From: Nakamurella endophytica
Lineage (GTDB): Bacteria; Actinomycetota; Actinomycetes; Mycobacteriales; Nakamurellaceae
NCBI RefSeq assembly: GCF_014646215.1
Contig: NZ_BMNA01000004.1
Location: 77,968 to 141,967 of the forward strand
Length of the DNA: 64,000 bases
Reading direction: 5' to 3'
Shown: positions 8,931 to 22,579 of the stretch, in pieces
How the letters are laid out: every line of letters starts with the position of its first letter
Numbering within the stretch: position 1 is the stretch's first letter
Translations under genes and position numbers: made by a program
The notes under the pieces: model-generated
What the model was told of the DNA's origin: nothing
Seen by the model: only the letters and a program-made list of their open reading frames with translations
The model's database searches: none

Positions 8931-10499
8931 TCAGACGGGCGGCACCCCGTGCCGGCGTCGGGAGAACGCGCGGTCCTTGCCCTCGGCCGCCGACAGCCGG
9001 GCCAGCAGCTCGTCCCGGAGCTCCTCGGGTTCCACCACGGCGTCGACGACCAGCTCGGCCGCCAGGTGCACCAGGTCGATGTCCTGCTCGTACTCCGCGC
9101 GCCGGGCCCGGACGAACTCCGCGCGTTCCGCCGGGTCGTCGATGGCCGCGATCTTGTTGGCGTACACGGCGTTGACGGCCGCGTCGGCGCCCATGACGGC
9201 GATCCGCGCGGTGGGCAGCGCCAGCGTGGCGTCCGGGTCGAACCCCGGCCCGGCCATGGCGTACAGGCCCGCGCCGTAGGCCTTGCGCACGACCACGCAG
9301 AACTTGGGCACCGTCGCCTCGGACACCGCCGCGATCATGCGGGCCCCGTGCCGGATGATGCCCTGGCGTTCGACGGCGGTCCCGACCATGAAGCCGGGGA
9401 CGTCGGCCAGGAAGAGCAGCGGCACGTTGAAGGCGTCGCAGAGCTGGACGAAGTGCGTCGCCTTGTCGGCCGAGTCGACGAACAGCACGCCGCCGCGGAA
9501 CAGCGAGTTGTTCGCGACGACGCCGACCGCCCGGCCACCGAGCCGGCCGAACCCGACGAACACCTCCCGGGCCCATCCCGGGTGGATCTCGAAGACCGAC
9601 CCGTCGTCGAGCAGGGCGCGGACCCACCGGCGCATGTCGAACGCCTGCCGCTCGACCGCGGGCACCAGCGCGCGCAGGTCGCCGCGCCCCGGATCCGCGG
9701 CCGGCACCGACGGCGGCGGCTGGGTGTGGTTGCCCGGCAGGTAGGACAGGAAGCGCCGGACGGCGGCCACCGCCTCGGCCTCGTCCGCGGCCAGGAGGTG
9801 GCCCACCCCGGACACCGTGGTGTGCATCCGCGCGCCGCCCATCTCCTCCAGCGTGGTGCGCTCGCCGGTCACCATCTCGACCATCCGGTCGCTGCCCAGG
9901 TACATGGAGGCGTTGCCGTCGACCATGACCACCAGGTCGCAGAACGCCGGGATGTACGCGCCGCCGGCCGCGCTGGGCCCGAACAGCGCGCAGACCTGCG
10001 GCACGGACCCGGACGCCCGGACCTGGCTGTGGAAGATCTTCCCGGCCCCCCGCCGTCCCGGGAACAGGTCGACCTGGTCGGTGATCCGGGCCCCGGCCGA
10101 GTCGACCAGGTACACCATCGGCACGCCGGTGGCGTAGGCCCGCTCGATGATCCGGATGATTTTCTCGACGGTGCGCGCACCCCACGACCCGGCTTTGACG
10201 GTCGAGTCGTTGGCCATCAGGCAGACCGGGCGACCATCCACGGTGGCGGCGCCGGTGACGACCGCGTCCGCCGGCAGGTCCGGGGCCAGCGCGTTGGCCA
10301 GCATCCCGTCCTCGCGGAAGGACCCCGGGTCGACCAGCAGGTCGATCCGGCGGCGGGCGAACAGCTTGCCGCGGGCCTCGTTCGCGCGGTGGTACCGGTC
10401 GGCGCCGCCCGAGCGCACCCGCTCCCGCAGCGCCGCGAGATTGGGCGTGCCGGGCGGTCCGCCGGGATCGGACGGGTGGGCTGCGCGGTCCTCGGGCAT
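8931..10499 (-). CDS. Acyl-CoA carboxylase beta (carboxyltransferase) subunit (522 aa)
   Basis: It transfers CO2 from carboxybiotin to an acyl-CoA. The two crotonase-like halves are visible: the N-terminal part with LVDSAGARI and FGPSAAGGAYIPAFCD, and the C-terminal part with the FLADVPGFMVG loop, GIIRHGARMI and RKAYGAGLYAM. The form resembles methylcrotonyl- or geranyl-CoA-type beta subunits more than AccD5/PccB, but the substrate is not certain. No biotin carboxylase gene is adjacent, so AccA3 (29918) or another alpha chain elsewhere may serve it. It diverges from a MaoC-like gene across about 110 bp, which hints at branched-chain or unusual acyl-CoA breakdown. Confidence 0.88.
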   Translation of the reverse strand: MPEDRAAHPSDPGGPPGTPNLAALRERVRSGGADRYHRANEARGKLFARRRIDLLVDPGSFREDGMLANALAPDLPADAVVTGAATVDGRPVCLMANDSTVKAGSWGARTVEKIIRIIERAYATGVPMVYLVDSAGARITDQVDLFPGRRGAGKIFHSQVRASGSVPQVCALFGPSAAGGAYIPAFCDLVVMVDGNASMYLGSDRMVEMVTGERTTLEEMGGARMHTTVSGVGHLLAADEAEAVAAVRRFLSYLPGNHTQPPPSVPAADPGRGDLRALVPAVERQAFDMRRWVRALLDDGSVFEIHPGWAREVFVGFGRLGGRAVGVVANNSLFRGGVLFVDSADKATHFVQLCDAFNVPLLFLADVPGFMVGTAVERQGIIRHGARMIAAVSEATVPKFCVVVRKAYGAGLYAMAGPGFDPDATLALPTARIAVMGADAAVNAVYANKIAAIDDPAERAEFVRARRAEYEQDIDLVHLAAELVVDAVVEPEELRDELLARLSAAEGKDRAFSRRRHGVPPV

Positions 10500-10610
10500 G
10501 CGGTCACCGTAGGCCCGAGGCCGGCGTGCGGCCCGTCACGGCGACCGGTGACGGCCAGCGCGGGCGACCGGGCCGACCGGCCGCGGAGGCGCACGGTGCA
10601 GGATGACCCG

Positions 10611-11066
10611 GTGACCAGGTTCGCCTTCGAGGACTTCTCCGCCGGGCAGCACATCGACATGGGCACGGTCGTCGTCGACCGCGACGAGATGCTGGAGTTC
10701 AACCGGCGTTTCGACCCGCAGCCGTTCCACGTCGACGAGGTGGCGGCGCGGGAATCGCTGCTCGGCGGGTTGTGCGCCAGCGGGTGGTACACCTGCTCGC
10801 TGTTCATGCGGGCGTACGTCGACACCGTCCTGGCCGACTCCACCTCCCAGGGCTCGCCGGGCGGGCGGGAGCTGCGCTGGCTGGCGCCGGTGTTCCCCGG
10901 GGACGAGTTGCACTTCGCCACCGACATCCTGGCGACCCGGGTGTCGTCCAGCCGACCGGGCCTGGGACTGGTGGAGATCACCGGGACGGCCTCCCGCGCC
11001 GGCAGTCCGGTGCTGACGCTGACCTTCACCGGCTTCTTCGGGACGCGGTCGCCCTCGTCGCGCTGA
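10611..11066 (+). CDS. MaoC-like (R)-specific acyl-CoA hydratase family protein (151 aa)
   Basis: This is a single hot-dog domain. The hydratase-2 signature appears as NRRFDPQPFHVDEVAA, with the Asp and His that activate water in MaoC enzymes, and continues with the LCASGWYTCSLFMRA helix. LAPVFPGDEL is also typical. It probably hydrates an enoyl-CoA or binds a related thioester. The GTG at 10611 is chosen because the conserved part begins a few residues later. It diverges from the carboxylase gene ending at 8931, which suggests a shared acyl-CoA pathway. It is followed by strong hairpins. Confidence 0.85.
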   Translation: MTRFAFEDFSAGQHIDMGTVVVDRDEMLEFNRRFDPQPFHVDEVAARESLLGGLCASGWYTCSLFMRAYVDTVLADSTSQGSPGGRELRWLAPVFPGDELHFATDILATRVSSSRPGLGLVEITGTASRAGSPVLTLTFTGFFGTRSPSSR

Positions 11067-11110
11067 CCGGCCGGTCCCCGCCCGACCGGCACCCGACCCC
11101 TCGGGATCGA

Positions 11111-11180
11111 GGTGCGGGAGCCCGCACCGGGGTGCACGGACGCCGGGACCCGGGTCACCGCGTGCGGTGACCCGGGTCCC
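11111..11180. terminator. Two hairpins between convergent genes, probable bidirectional terminator
   Basis: An 8-bp stem (11111-11118 with 11121-11128, 2-nt loop) is followed by a perfect 17-bp stem (11145-11161 with 11164-11180). They lie between the MaoC-like stop codon and the end of the minus-strand glycoside hydrolase gene, so they can end transcription from both sides. There is no T-tract. Confidence 0.8.
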
Positions 11181-11225
11181 AGCAGGTGCGGACCGCTGCC
11201 GTGGCGGTGCCGCGGCAGCCGCTAG

Positions 11226-16226
<5,001 letters not shown>

Positions 16227-16271
16227 TCACCAACAGCACCGATGAGCGGGCGGAGCGTGCCGCCCCCGGAC

Positions 16272-16322
16272 GCCGACGGGGCCTGCACCGGCGCTGGTCG
16301 CACCGGCACGGGCCCCGTCGGC
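16272..16322. terminator. 12-bp stem hairpin after the substrate-binding protein gene
   Basis: GCCGACGGGGCC (16272-16283) pairs perfectly with 16311-16322 around a 27-nt loop. It lies 58 nt past the stop codon of the minus-strand binding-protein gene and before the hydrolase promoter. It could end most importer transcripts, leaving the hydrolase to its own operator-controlled promoter. No T-tract is present. Confidence 0.6.
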
Positions 16323-16379
16323 TCGTCCCGTCGGCGCCGGAGCGTGGGCGTCGCCCACCCTCCGGTCAGCCGCGTCGGG

Positions 16380-17570
16380 TCACTTGTTCGAGAAGTCGAA
16401 CTGCTTGTAGACCTGGTCGGCGTTGTCCTTGGTCACCGGCGTGGTCGGCAGCACCTGCTTGCTGGAGAACTGCTGCCCGTTGACCATCTTGACGATGGTG
16501 TCCACGGCCTCCTTGGCGCCGGTCGGGTAGACGAAGGTGCCGGCCAGCTGGCCCTGCTGGACGGCCCGGATGCCGCCGTCCGGGATGGCCAGGCCGTCGA
16601 TCCCGATGAACTGGATGTCCTTCTGCTTGTTCTGGCCGGCGGCGGCCAGGTAGGCGCCCAGCGCCATCGGATCGTTGTGCGCGTACACCAGGTCGATCTT
16701 CGTGCCGGCCTGCAGCCACTGCTGCATGACCTTGGTGCCCTCCTCCTTCAGCCACTTGGCTTCCTGCTCCTTGACGATCTGGATCTTCGGGTTGGCCGCG
16801 ATAGCGTCGCGGAAGCCCTTGTCCCGGTCGATCTGCGGCTGGTTGGACAGGATCCCGCGCAGTTCGGCGACGTTGCCGCCGTTCGGCAGCAGCTTGACGG
16901 CGAGCTCGCCGGCCGCCTTGCCGATCGCCACGTTGTCGCCGCCGATGAACGCGGCGATGCAGTCCGTGTTGACGCTGCGGTCGAGGATGATGACCGGGAT
17001 GCCGGCCTTGCACGCCTGCTCCACGGGCGGCGTCAGCGGGTCAGCCTCGTTCGGCGAGACGATGAGGATGTCGACCTTCTGCTGGATGAACTGCTGCACC
17101 TGGCTGACCTGCCGCGAACTGTCCTGGGCCGCGTCGGCGATGGGCAGCAGCTCCAGGTTCGGCTGCTGCTTGATGTAGTAGGTCAGCTGGGTGTTCAGCT
17201 GGGCCCGGTAGGGCTCGGCGTTGTTGGACTGCGAGTAGCCGACGACGTACTTGTCCTTCTTCGGCAACGACACCGTGGTCATCGGACCGCCCGCCGCCGA
17301 CCCGCCGGAGGACGCCCCCGACGATCCCGACATGGCGGTGTCCGAGCCCGCCGAGCCTGAGGACGCGGTCGCCGAGCCCGATCCCGCACTGCCGGTGTCC
17401 GTGGCACCGCCGGCCGAGCTGCTCGAGGACGCGCTGCTGGACGAGGCACTGCTGGACGAGACGCTGCTCGACGAGCCGCTGCCGGCGTCCGAGTTGGTGC
17501 CGCACGAGGACAGCGCGAGCAGCGCCGCAGCGCCGACCGCCCCCAGTACCGCTGTTCTCCTGGTGAACAT
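16380..17570 (-). CDS. Sugar ABC transporter substrate-binding lipoprotein, RbsB type (396 aa)
   Basis: ATG 17570 has AAAGGAG at ideal spacing. A twin-arginine-bearing N-terminus (FTRRTAVLG) leads into a lipobox LSSC with Cys23 as the lipid-anchored residue. A Ser-rich low-complexity tether (about 24-92) lifts the domain off the membrane. The rest is a periplasmic-binding-protein-like I domain, with VVGYSQSNNAEPYRAQLNTQ, PVIILDRSV, FIGGDNVAIGKAAGE, YAHNDPMALGA and FIGIDGLAIPDGG. It is the third gene of the importer operon. The likely cargo is a monosaccharide, perhaps the product of the neighbouring hydrolase (inference). Confidence 0.92.
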   Translation of the reverse strand: MFTRRTAVLGAVGAAALLALSSCGTNSDAGSGSSSSVSSSSASSSSASSSSSAGGATDTGSAGSGSATASSGSAGSDTAMSGSSGASSGGSAAGGPMTTVSLPKKDKYVVGYSQSNNAEPYRAQLNTQLTYYIKQQPNLELLPIADAAQDSSRQVSQVQQFIQQKVDILIVSPNEADPLTPPVEQACKAGIPVIILDRSVNTDCIAAFIGGDNVAIGKAAGELAVKLLPNGGNVAELRGILSNQPQIDRDKGFRDAIAANPKIQIVKEQEAKWLKEEGTKVMQQWLQAGTKIDLVYAHNDPMALGAYLAAAGQNKQKDIQFIGIDGLAIPDGGIRAVQQGQLAGTFVYPTGAKEAVDTIVKMVNGQQFSSKQVLPTTPVTKDNADQVYKQFDFSNK

Positions 17571-17637
17571 CACGACTCCTTTGTGGTGATCGAACTTCCG
17601 GACGGGCGTGCGCCGGCCCCCGTGGCCGGGACGCGGG

Positions 17638-17661
17638 ACCGAGCGGGTGGACCTGCTCGGT
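17638..17661 (-). other. Hairpin between permease and binding-protein genes
   Basis: ACCGAGC at 17638-17644 pairs with GCTCGGT at 17655-17661, with an inner GGT/ACC pairing. It sits in the 170-nt gap before the binding-protein gene. Such intercistronic stems often shield the binding-protein part of an ABC operon mRNA from decay. Confidence 0.35.
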
Positions 17662-17740
17662 GGACGTGGTCGGATGGGATCGGTGGGATCGGTGGGGACG
17701 GACAGGGCAGCCGCGCGGCGGCCGCGGTCCGGTGGCACGG

Positions 17741-18931
17741 TCAGCCCCGGGCGGCGCCCGCGGGTGACCGGTGCAGTGTTCGTCGGAGCCAGGCGGCGAG
17801 CTCGGAGAACAGCTCCGGCCGCTGGATGACGACGGCGACGACGACGATCAGGCCCTTGACGATCAGCTGCCAGTTGGCGCTGACGCTGTTCAGGCCCAGG
17901 ACGTTGTCCAGCAGGGTGAGGATCAGGGCGCCGATGAAGGTCCCGACGACCGAGCCGCGGCCGCCGGCCAGGCTCGCCCCGCCGATCACGACGGCGGCGA
18001 TGGCGTCCAACTCGTACCCGAGCCCGGCCTGCGGGTCGGCCGAGGCGTTGTAGGCGGCGCTGATCGGGCCCGCCAGCCCGGCCAGCAGGCCGGACAGGGT
18101 GAACACGGCGATGGTCACCGCGGTGACGTTCACGCCGGAGAGCCGGGCGGCGGTCGGGTTGCCGCCGACGGCGTAGACGTGCCGGCCGAACCGGGTCCGG
18201 GTCAGCACCAGCTGGAACACGATCACCACGACGACCAGCGCCAGCACCGGGAAGTAGCCGAGCAGCGGCACGTCGCCGCCGAACAGCCGGGCGCCGGGCG
18301 TCCCGAGCTTCTGGAACTGGGCGGAGCCGGGCGCCAGCTCGCCGTTGCTGCCGATCACCACGGTGCCGATCGAGGTGTTGTTGCTGAACTCGCGGACGAT
18401 GCCGCGGGCGATCGTCATCATCGCCAGCGTCATCACGAACGACTGGATCCGCAGCAGCCCGGTGCCGGCCCCGTTGGCCAGTCCGAACACCGCGCCGATG
18501 ACCATGCACGCCGGCACGATCGCCACCACCGGCCAGTTGGCGTCGGTGAGCAACCACGCCGCGGCGGTGCTGCCGACGGCCAGCAGCGAGCCCACGGACA
18601 GGTCGATGCCGGCCGCGATGATGACCAGCGTCATGCCGACGGCGAGGATGCCGCGCGGCGCGAAGTAGCCGATCGCGTTGGTGATGTTGTCGACGTTGGC
18701 GAAGCGGCCGCCCTGGGTGCCGATGCCGATGAGCACGATCAGCACCAGGCCGATGTAGCCCTGCAGCGACCCGAGCAGCGGCAGGATCCGGCGCGCGCGC
18801 CGCACCGGGCCGCCCGCGGGTCCGTCCGGCACCGGGTTGCCGCCGGTCGCGCCGGCGGTGACCTCCGTCCCGACCGGGTCGTCGGCGGAGGACGCCGGCT
18901 GCCGGCCGGAGATGTCGGGCGGTGTCGTCAT
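17741..18931 (-). CDS. Sugar ABC transporter permease, RbsC type (396 aa)
   Basis: After a hydrophilic N-terminal extension of about 45 residues come about ten hydrophobic segments. Family motifs include GMTLVIIAAGIDLSVGS, FVMTLAMMTIARGI, RFGRHVYAVGGNPTAARLSGV and GGASLAGGRGSVVGTFIGA (BPD_transp_2 family). It forms the membrane channel for the neighbouring ATPase and binding protein. The ATG at 18931 overlaps the ATPase stop codon by 4 nt (ATGA), so the two are translationally coupled. RbsC/XylH-type permeases usually carry pentoses or hexoses. Confidence 0.93.
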   Translation of the reverse strand: MTTPPDISGRQPASSADDPVGTEVTAGATGGNPVPDGPAGGPVRRARRILPLLGSLQGYIGLVLIVLIGIGTQGGRFANVDNITNAIGYFAPRGILAVGMTLVIIAAGIDLSVGSLLAVGSTAAAWLLTDANWPVVAIVPACMVIGAVFGLANGAGTGLLRIQSFVMTLAMMTIARGIVREFSNNTSIGTVVIGSNGELAPGSAQFQKLGTPGARLFGGDVPLLGYFPVLALVVVVIVFQLVLTRTRFGRHVYAVGGNPTAARLSGVNVTAVTIAVFTLSGLLAGLAGPISAAYNASADPQAGLGYELDAIAAVVIGGASLAGGRGSVVGTFIGALILTLLDNVLGLNSVSANWQLIVKGLIVVVAVVIQRPELFSELAAWLRRTLHRSPAGAARG

Positions 18932-20586
18932 GAGGTTCTCGCAATCACGGACCGGCGGCCCATGGCCGCTTCGAGGATCTGTTCCTGGTCGGCGTGCTCG
19001 GCGTCGAACTCGGCGGTGACCCGACCTTCGCTGAGCACGACGATCCGGTCGCTCATCCGCAGCAGCTCCGGCAGTTCCGACGACGCCACCACGAAGCCGA
19101 CGCCCTGCGCGGCGAGCGCGTTGACCAGTTCGTAGATCTCGGACTTGGCGCCCACGTCGATGCCCCGGGTGGGCTCGTCGAGCAGGATCACCCGAGGATC
19201 GGTGAGCAGCCACTTGGCCAGCACGACCTTCTGCTGGTTCCCACCGGACAGCGTGCCGACACGGGTGTTGATGCCGGACGTCTTCACGCCCAGCCGGCGG
19301 ACCTCGTCCGACACCGCGGCTCGCTCCCGGCGCCCGCGGACCCAGCCGAAGGACAGGTACCGGCCCAGCGCGGCCAGGCTGGTGTTGAACTTGACGGACG
19401 CGTCCAGCACCAGGCTCTGCTGCTTGCGGTCCTCGGCGACCAGCACGACGCCCCGGCGGATCGCCTGCTTGGGGCTGTGCGGCTGGTACGGCCGGCCGTC
19501 GAGCAAAAAGCTGCCGCGGAACGCACGGGCCGGGTACGCCCCGAAGACGGCCTCCAGGGTCTCCGTGCGGCCGGCGCCCATCAGCCCGGCCAGGCCGACG
19601 ATCTCGCCCGGGCGCACGTCCAGGCTGACCCCGTTCAGCCCCACCCGGCCGGCCCGCGGGTCGGGGTCCAGGTGCAGGTCGCGCACGGACAGCCGCGGTT
19701 GCTCGTCCGTCGGCCGGGCGTCGGCGGGGCGTCGCGGCAGGTCGGCGACGGACCGTCCCACCATCATCCGGATCAGCTCGTCCCGGGAGGCACCCCGCAT
19801 GGACCGGGCACCGATCCAGCGGCCGTCGCGCAACACGTTCACCGAGTCGGCCAGCTCCTCGAGCTCCTCCAGCCGGTGCGAGATGTAGACGATGGCGACG
19901 CCGTCCGCGGTGAGGCTGCGGATGACCTCGAACAGCCGGCGGACCTCCGCGTCGGCCAGCGCCGACGTCGGCTCGTCCATGATCAGCACCCGGGTGTTCA
20001 GCGACAACGCCTTGGCGACCTCGATGAGCTGCTGCTCTGCGACCCGGCACTGGCGCACCAGCCGCCTCGGGCTGACGGTGAGCCCGACCCGCTCCAGCAG
20101 CGCCCGGGCCCGGGCGTTGGTGTCCCGGCGGTCGACGAGCCCGGCGGCGCTGCGCCGTTCCCGGCCGAGGAAGATGTTGTCGGCGACGGTCATGTCCGGC
20201 ACCAGGTTCAGCTCCTGGTGGATGGTGCTGATGCCGAGGCGCTGCGCGTCCGCCGGGGTGTGGATGTCGACCGGTTCCCCGTCCAGCAGGATGGTGCCGT
20301 CGTAGTGCCCGAAGACCCCGGACAGCACGTTGATCAGCGTGGACTTGCCGGCGCCGTTCTCCCCCAGCAGCGCGACGACCTCGCCGCGGCGCACCGACAG
20401 CGACACGTCGCGCAGCGCCTGGACACCGGGGAAGGACTTGCCGATGCCGCGCATCTCCAGCAGCGGCGCTTCGGCGGACGCGGCACTCGGGGCCGCCGAC
20501 AGCTGGCTGCGCGCGGTGTCCAGGTCGTACCCGATGACGTTGGGCACCTGCGCGTTGTCCGCGGCAGTGGGCTCGGGTGGCGTCAC
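18928..20586 (-). CDS. Sugar ABC transporter ATP-binding protein, RbsA type (552 aa)
   Basis: It has two fused ATPase domains. Domain 1 has Walker A GENGAGKST and Walker B LIMDEPTSAL; domain 2 has the usual altered Walker A (GLMGAGRTE), the signature LSGGNQQK and Walker B ILLDEPTRGID. The GTG at 20586 is preferred because it overlaps the stop codon of a small upstream ORF by 4 nt (GTGA); a GTG at 20790 would add 68 unconserved residues. The first 30 residues contain VPNVIGYDLDTARSQL, which resembles half of a PASTA motif and is unusual for this family. It powers the importer made with the two downstream genes. Confidence 0.9.
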   Translation of the reverse strand: MTPPEPTAADNAQVPNVIGYDLDTARSQLSAAPSAASAEAPLLEMRGIGKSFPGVQALRDVSLSVRRGEVVALLGENGAGKSTLINVLSGVFGHYDGTILLDGEPVDIHTPADAQRLGISTIHQELNLVPDMTVADNIFLGRERRSAAGLVDRRDTNARARALLERVGLTVSPRRLVRQCRVAEQQLIEVAKALSLNTRVLIMDEPTSALADAEVRRLFEVIRSLTADGVAIVYISHRLEELEELADSVNVLRDGRWIGARSMRGASRDELIRMMVGRSVADLPRRPADARPTDEQPRLSVRDLHLDPDPRAGRVGLNGVSLDVRPGEIVGLAGLMGAGRTETLEAVFGAYPARAFRGSFLLDGRPYQPHSPKQAIRRGVVLVAEDRKQQSLVLDASVKFNTSLAALGRYLSFGWVRGRRERAAVSDEVRRLGVKTSGINTRVGTLSGGNQQKVVLAKWLLTDPRVILLDEPTRGIDVGAKSEIYELVNALAAQGVGFVVASSELPELLRMSDRIVVLSEGRVTAEFDAEHADQEQILEAAMGRRSVIARTS

Positions 20587-20729
20587 GGACGGCGGACCGG
20601 CGTCCTGTACGCGGCGGCGCCGTGGACGCCGACCTGGTCCGGTGCGCACAAGCCGGGGTGGATGCGGCGGGCCGCGCTGCGTGGCACCGCCCGCGACGTC
20701 CTGGGGCCCTGGGAGCTGCTGGTGCGCAT
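20583..20729 (-). CDS. Small ORF upstream of the importer ATPase (48 aa)
   Basis: ATG 20729 is preceded by GGAGGGAACC, one of the best ribosome-binding sites in the window. The 48-residue product is Arg/Ser/Pro-rich with no membrane segment or known domain. Its TGA overlaps the ATPase GTG by 4 nt, so ribosomes finishing it could restart on the ATPase gene, which has a poor site of its own. It may be a translational leader rather than a working protein. I do not recognise a family. Confidence 0.5.
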   Translation of the reverse strand: MRTSSSQGPRTSRAVPRSAARRIHPGLCAPDQVGVHGAAAYRTPVRRP

Positions 20730-20822
20730 GGTTCCCTCCAGCTGTCGGTGGCGACTCCGTCGTGCGCCACGCGAGTCGGAGCAGCGCCACCGGGACGCGC
20801 TCCGGTGGCCGAGCGTAGACAC

Positions 20823-20838
20823 GAGAAACCGATTACAC
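20823..20838 (+). promoter_or_regulatory. LacI-type operator candidate between importer and lacI genes
   Basis: GAGAAACCGATTAC (20823-20836) is an imperfect palindrome centred on CG, as bound by LacI-family repressors. It lies about 160 nt before the lacI start and about 90 nt before the small leader ORF. It matches 12 of 14 positions of the site before the hydrolase gene (16171-16184). The AT-rich stretch around it stands out in this GC-rich sequence. Confidence 0.6.
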
Positions 20839-20998
20839 AAGAATGTCCGCAGGGCGTGGCCGCCCGATGCGCTCGCCGGACGCCGCGACCCGGACACCCG
20901 CCGGACGCCCGTGTGGCCTAGCCTTCTCACGTACCATCGCGGCGACCGTCCCTCGGCCGGACGAGCGACCCGGACCCCCGATCGGAGCTGGTGGGACG

Positions 20999-22006
20999 AT
21001 GCCGACGATCTCCGACGTCGCCCGGGTGGCAGGGGTGTCCACGGCCACCGTGTCACGGGTGCTCAACGGCAACACCGAGGTCGACGCCGCGATGGCCGCA
21101 CGGGTGCGCACCGCCGTCGACCAGCTGGCGTACCGGCCCAGCCGGATCGCGCGCAGCCTGCGTACCCGCCGCAGTGCGGTGCTGGGGCTGGTGATCTCGG
21201 ACATCCGCAACCCGTTCTTCACGGACATGGTGCGCGGCGTCGAGGACGTCGCCTTCGCCAACGGCTACTCGGTGGTGCTGTGCAACTCCGACGAGAACCT
21301 CGGCAAGGAACGCGACTACCTGCAGCTGGCGATCGCCGAGAGCATGGCCGGGGTCATCCTGGCGCCCGCGTCCCTCGACGAGACGGACGTGTCGGCGCTG
21401 ACCGGCCCGGGGATCCCGGTGGTGACGGTCGACCGGCGCGCACCCGACCCGGCCGTGGACCGGGTGCTCATCGACAACGCCCGCGGCGCCCGGCTGGCCG
21501 TCGGCCACCTGGTCGACCAGGGGTACCGGCGGATCGCGTGCGTCAGCGGCCCGACGACGATCTCGACCGGCGCCGAGCGTCTCGCCGGCTACCGGGCGGT
21601 GGTCCGCTCGCGCCGGCTGCGCACCGGCGCGGAGCTGATCCGCTTCGCCGACTTCCACGAGGCCAGCGGCCGCAGCGCCATGTCCGAGCTGCTGGCGGCA
21701 CGGCAGGACATCGACGCGGTGTTCGTGGCCAACAACCTGATGACCCTGGGTGCGCTGCAGGCGGTCGCCGACGCGGGGCTGGTGATCCCCGACGACATCG
21801 CGGTGGTCGGCTTCGACGACATGTCGTGGGCGCCGCTGCTCCGCCCGCCGCTCACCACGGTCGCCCAGCCGACGTACGACCTGGGCGCCGAGACCGCCCG
21901 GCTGCTGCTGGACAGGATCAACGGGTTCACCGGCCCGGGCCGGGAGCTGGTGCTGCCGCCCACCCTGCGGGTGCGGGCCAGCTCGGCGCCGCGACGCGAG
22001 CGCTGA
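20999..22006 (+). CDS. LacI-family transcriptional regulator (335 aa)
   Basis: The N-terminal helix-turn-helix (ISDVARVAGVSTATVSRVLNG) and hinge helix with the LRTRRS region are followed by a sugar-binding core (about 60-335) with GLVISDIRNPFFTDMVRGVED, IPVVTVDRRAP and VVGFDDMSWAPLL. ATG 20999 has GGAGCTGGTGG before it and starts right at the DNA-binding domain. It diverges from the importer operon. A repressor released by a sugar derived from the hydrolase substrate would explain the matching operators at 16171 and 20823 (inference). Confidence 0.93.
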   Translation: MPTISDVARVAGVSTATVSRVLNGNTEVDAAMAARVRTAVDQLAYRPSRIARSLRTRRSAVLGLVISDIRNPFFTDMVRGVEDVAFANGYSVVLCNSDENLGKERDYLQLAIAESMAGVILAPASLDETDVSALTGPGIPVVTVDRRAPDPAVDRVLIDNARGARLAVGHLVDQGYRRIACVSGPTTISTGAERLAGYRAVVRSRRLRTGAELIRFADFHEASGRSAMSELLAARQDIDAVFVANNLMTLGALQAVADAGLVIPDDIAVVGFDDMSWAPLLRPPLTTVAQPTYDLGAETARLLLDRINGFTGPGRELVLPPTLRVRASSAPRRER

Positions 22007-22044
22007 GGCCGCATCCCGAGAACCGGTCACTCGTGGCGGCGACG

Positions 22045-22300
22045 TCAGGGGCGGAGCACGTCCGCGACGAAGGAGTCCAGCCGGGTGCGGATGCGCTCGG
22101 CACGCTCCTCCGGCGGAAGGGAGCCCTCCGCCCGGTCCCGGACGGCGTCGGCAGGCCCGTGCACGACGGCAGCACACCGCAGGTCCGCGCACAGGTAGGT
22201 GCCGACGGTGTTCCCGGCCCGGCCGGCCGGACCGACCCGGCGGGCGGTGAACACCGACACCTGGTCCGCGCTGTGCGTGGACCGGGCGACATCACACGTG
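22045..22300 (-). pseudogene. Remnant of an FBP (EF-G-binding, treble-clef) family gene
   Basis: The end of this minus-strand frame resembles the C-terminal zinc-binding domain of the FBP family: SVFTARRVGPAGRAGNTVGTYL, then CADLRC. The first zinc pair is damaged (CDVA where C-x2-C is expected), and the N-terminal half of the family is missing; residues upstream of 22300 in any frame look unrelated. The open frame runs to 22446. I read it as a truncated, decaying gene. FBP proteins bind elongation factor G and have been tied to fusidic acid resistance in some bacteria. Confidence 0.5.
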
Positions 22301-22490
22301 TGGACAGCGCCTCCCGCTTGATCGAACCCGCCCCAACGGTCCTGGCACGAGCTGGAGGACGCTCGCGCGAGCACGGGGTCCCGTCGGGGCGTCCTTGTGG
22401 CTGCCACTCCGCGGGCAGGCGCCGCCGTGGGGCCGGGCCGCCTCACCCACCGCGATGCCCGTTCCGTCCGGTCGGCCTCCCGTCGGGCGG

Positions 22491-22508
22491 TTCGGTGTCA
22501 TAGTTGCC
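22491..22508 (+). promoter_or_regulatory. Shared promoter segment, copy 1 (before the Pr6Pr gene)
   Basis: TTCGGTGTCATAGTTGCC is identical over 18 nt to the segment at 23399-23416 before the next gene. CATAGT is a plausible -10 hexamer. It lies about 80 nt before the start codon at 22580. Confidence 0.5.
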
Positions 22509-22579
22509 CGTCGGACACGGTGATCACGGTCCGGCCCCGGCACGCCCGTGCCGGTCCCTGGCGTCGGTGGAGGTCGAGG

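Noticed and set aside
20587..20790. 68-residue extension of the importer ATPase from GTG 20790
   Set aside because: The extension is unconserved Pro/Arg-rich sequence, and the same DNA holds a better-supported small ORF in another frame that overlaps GTG 20586.
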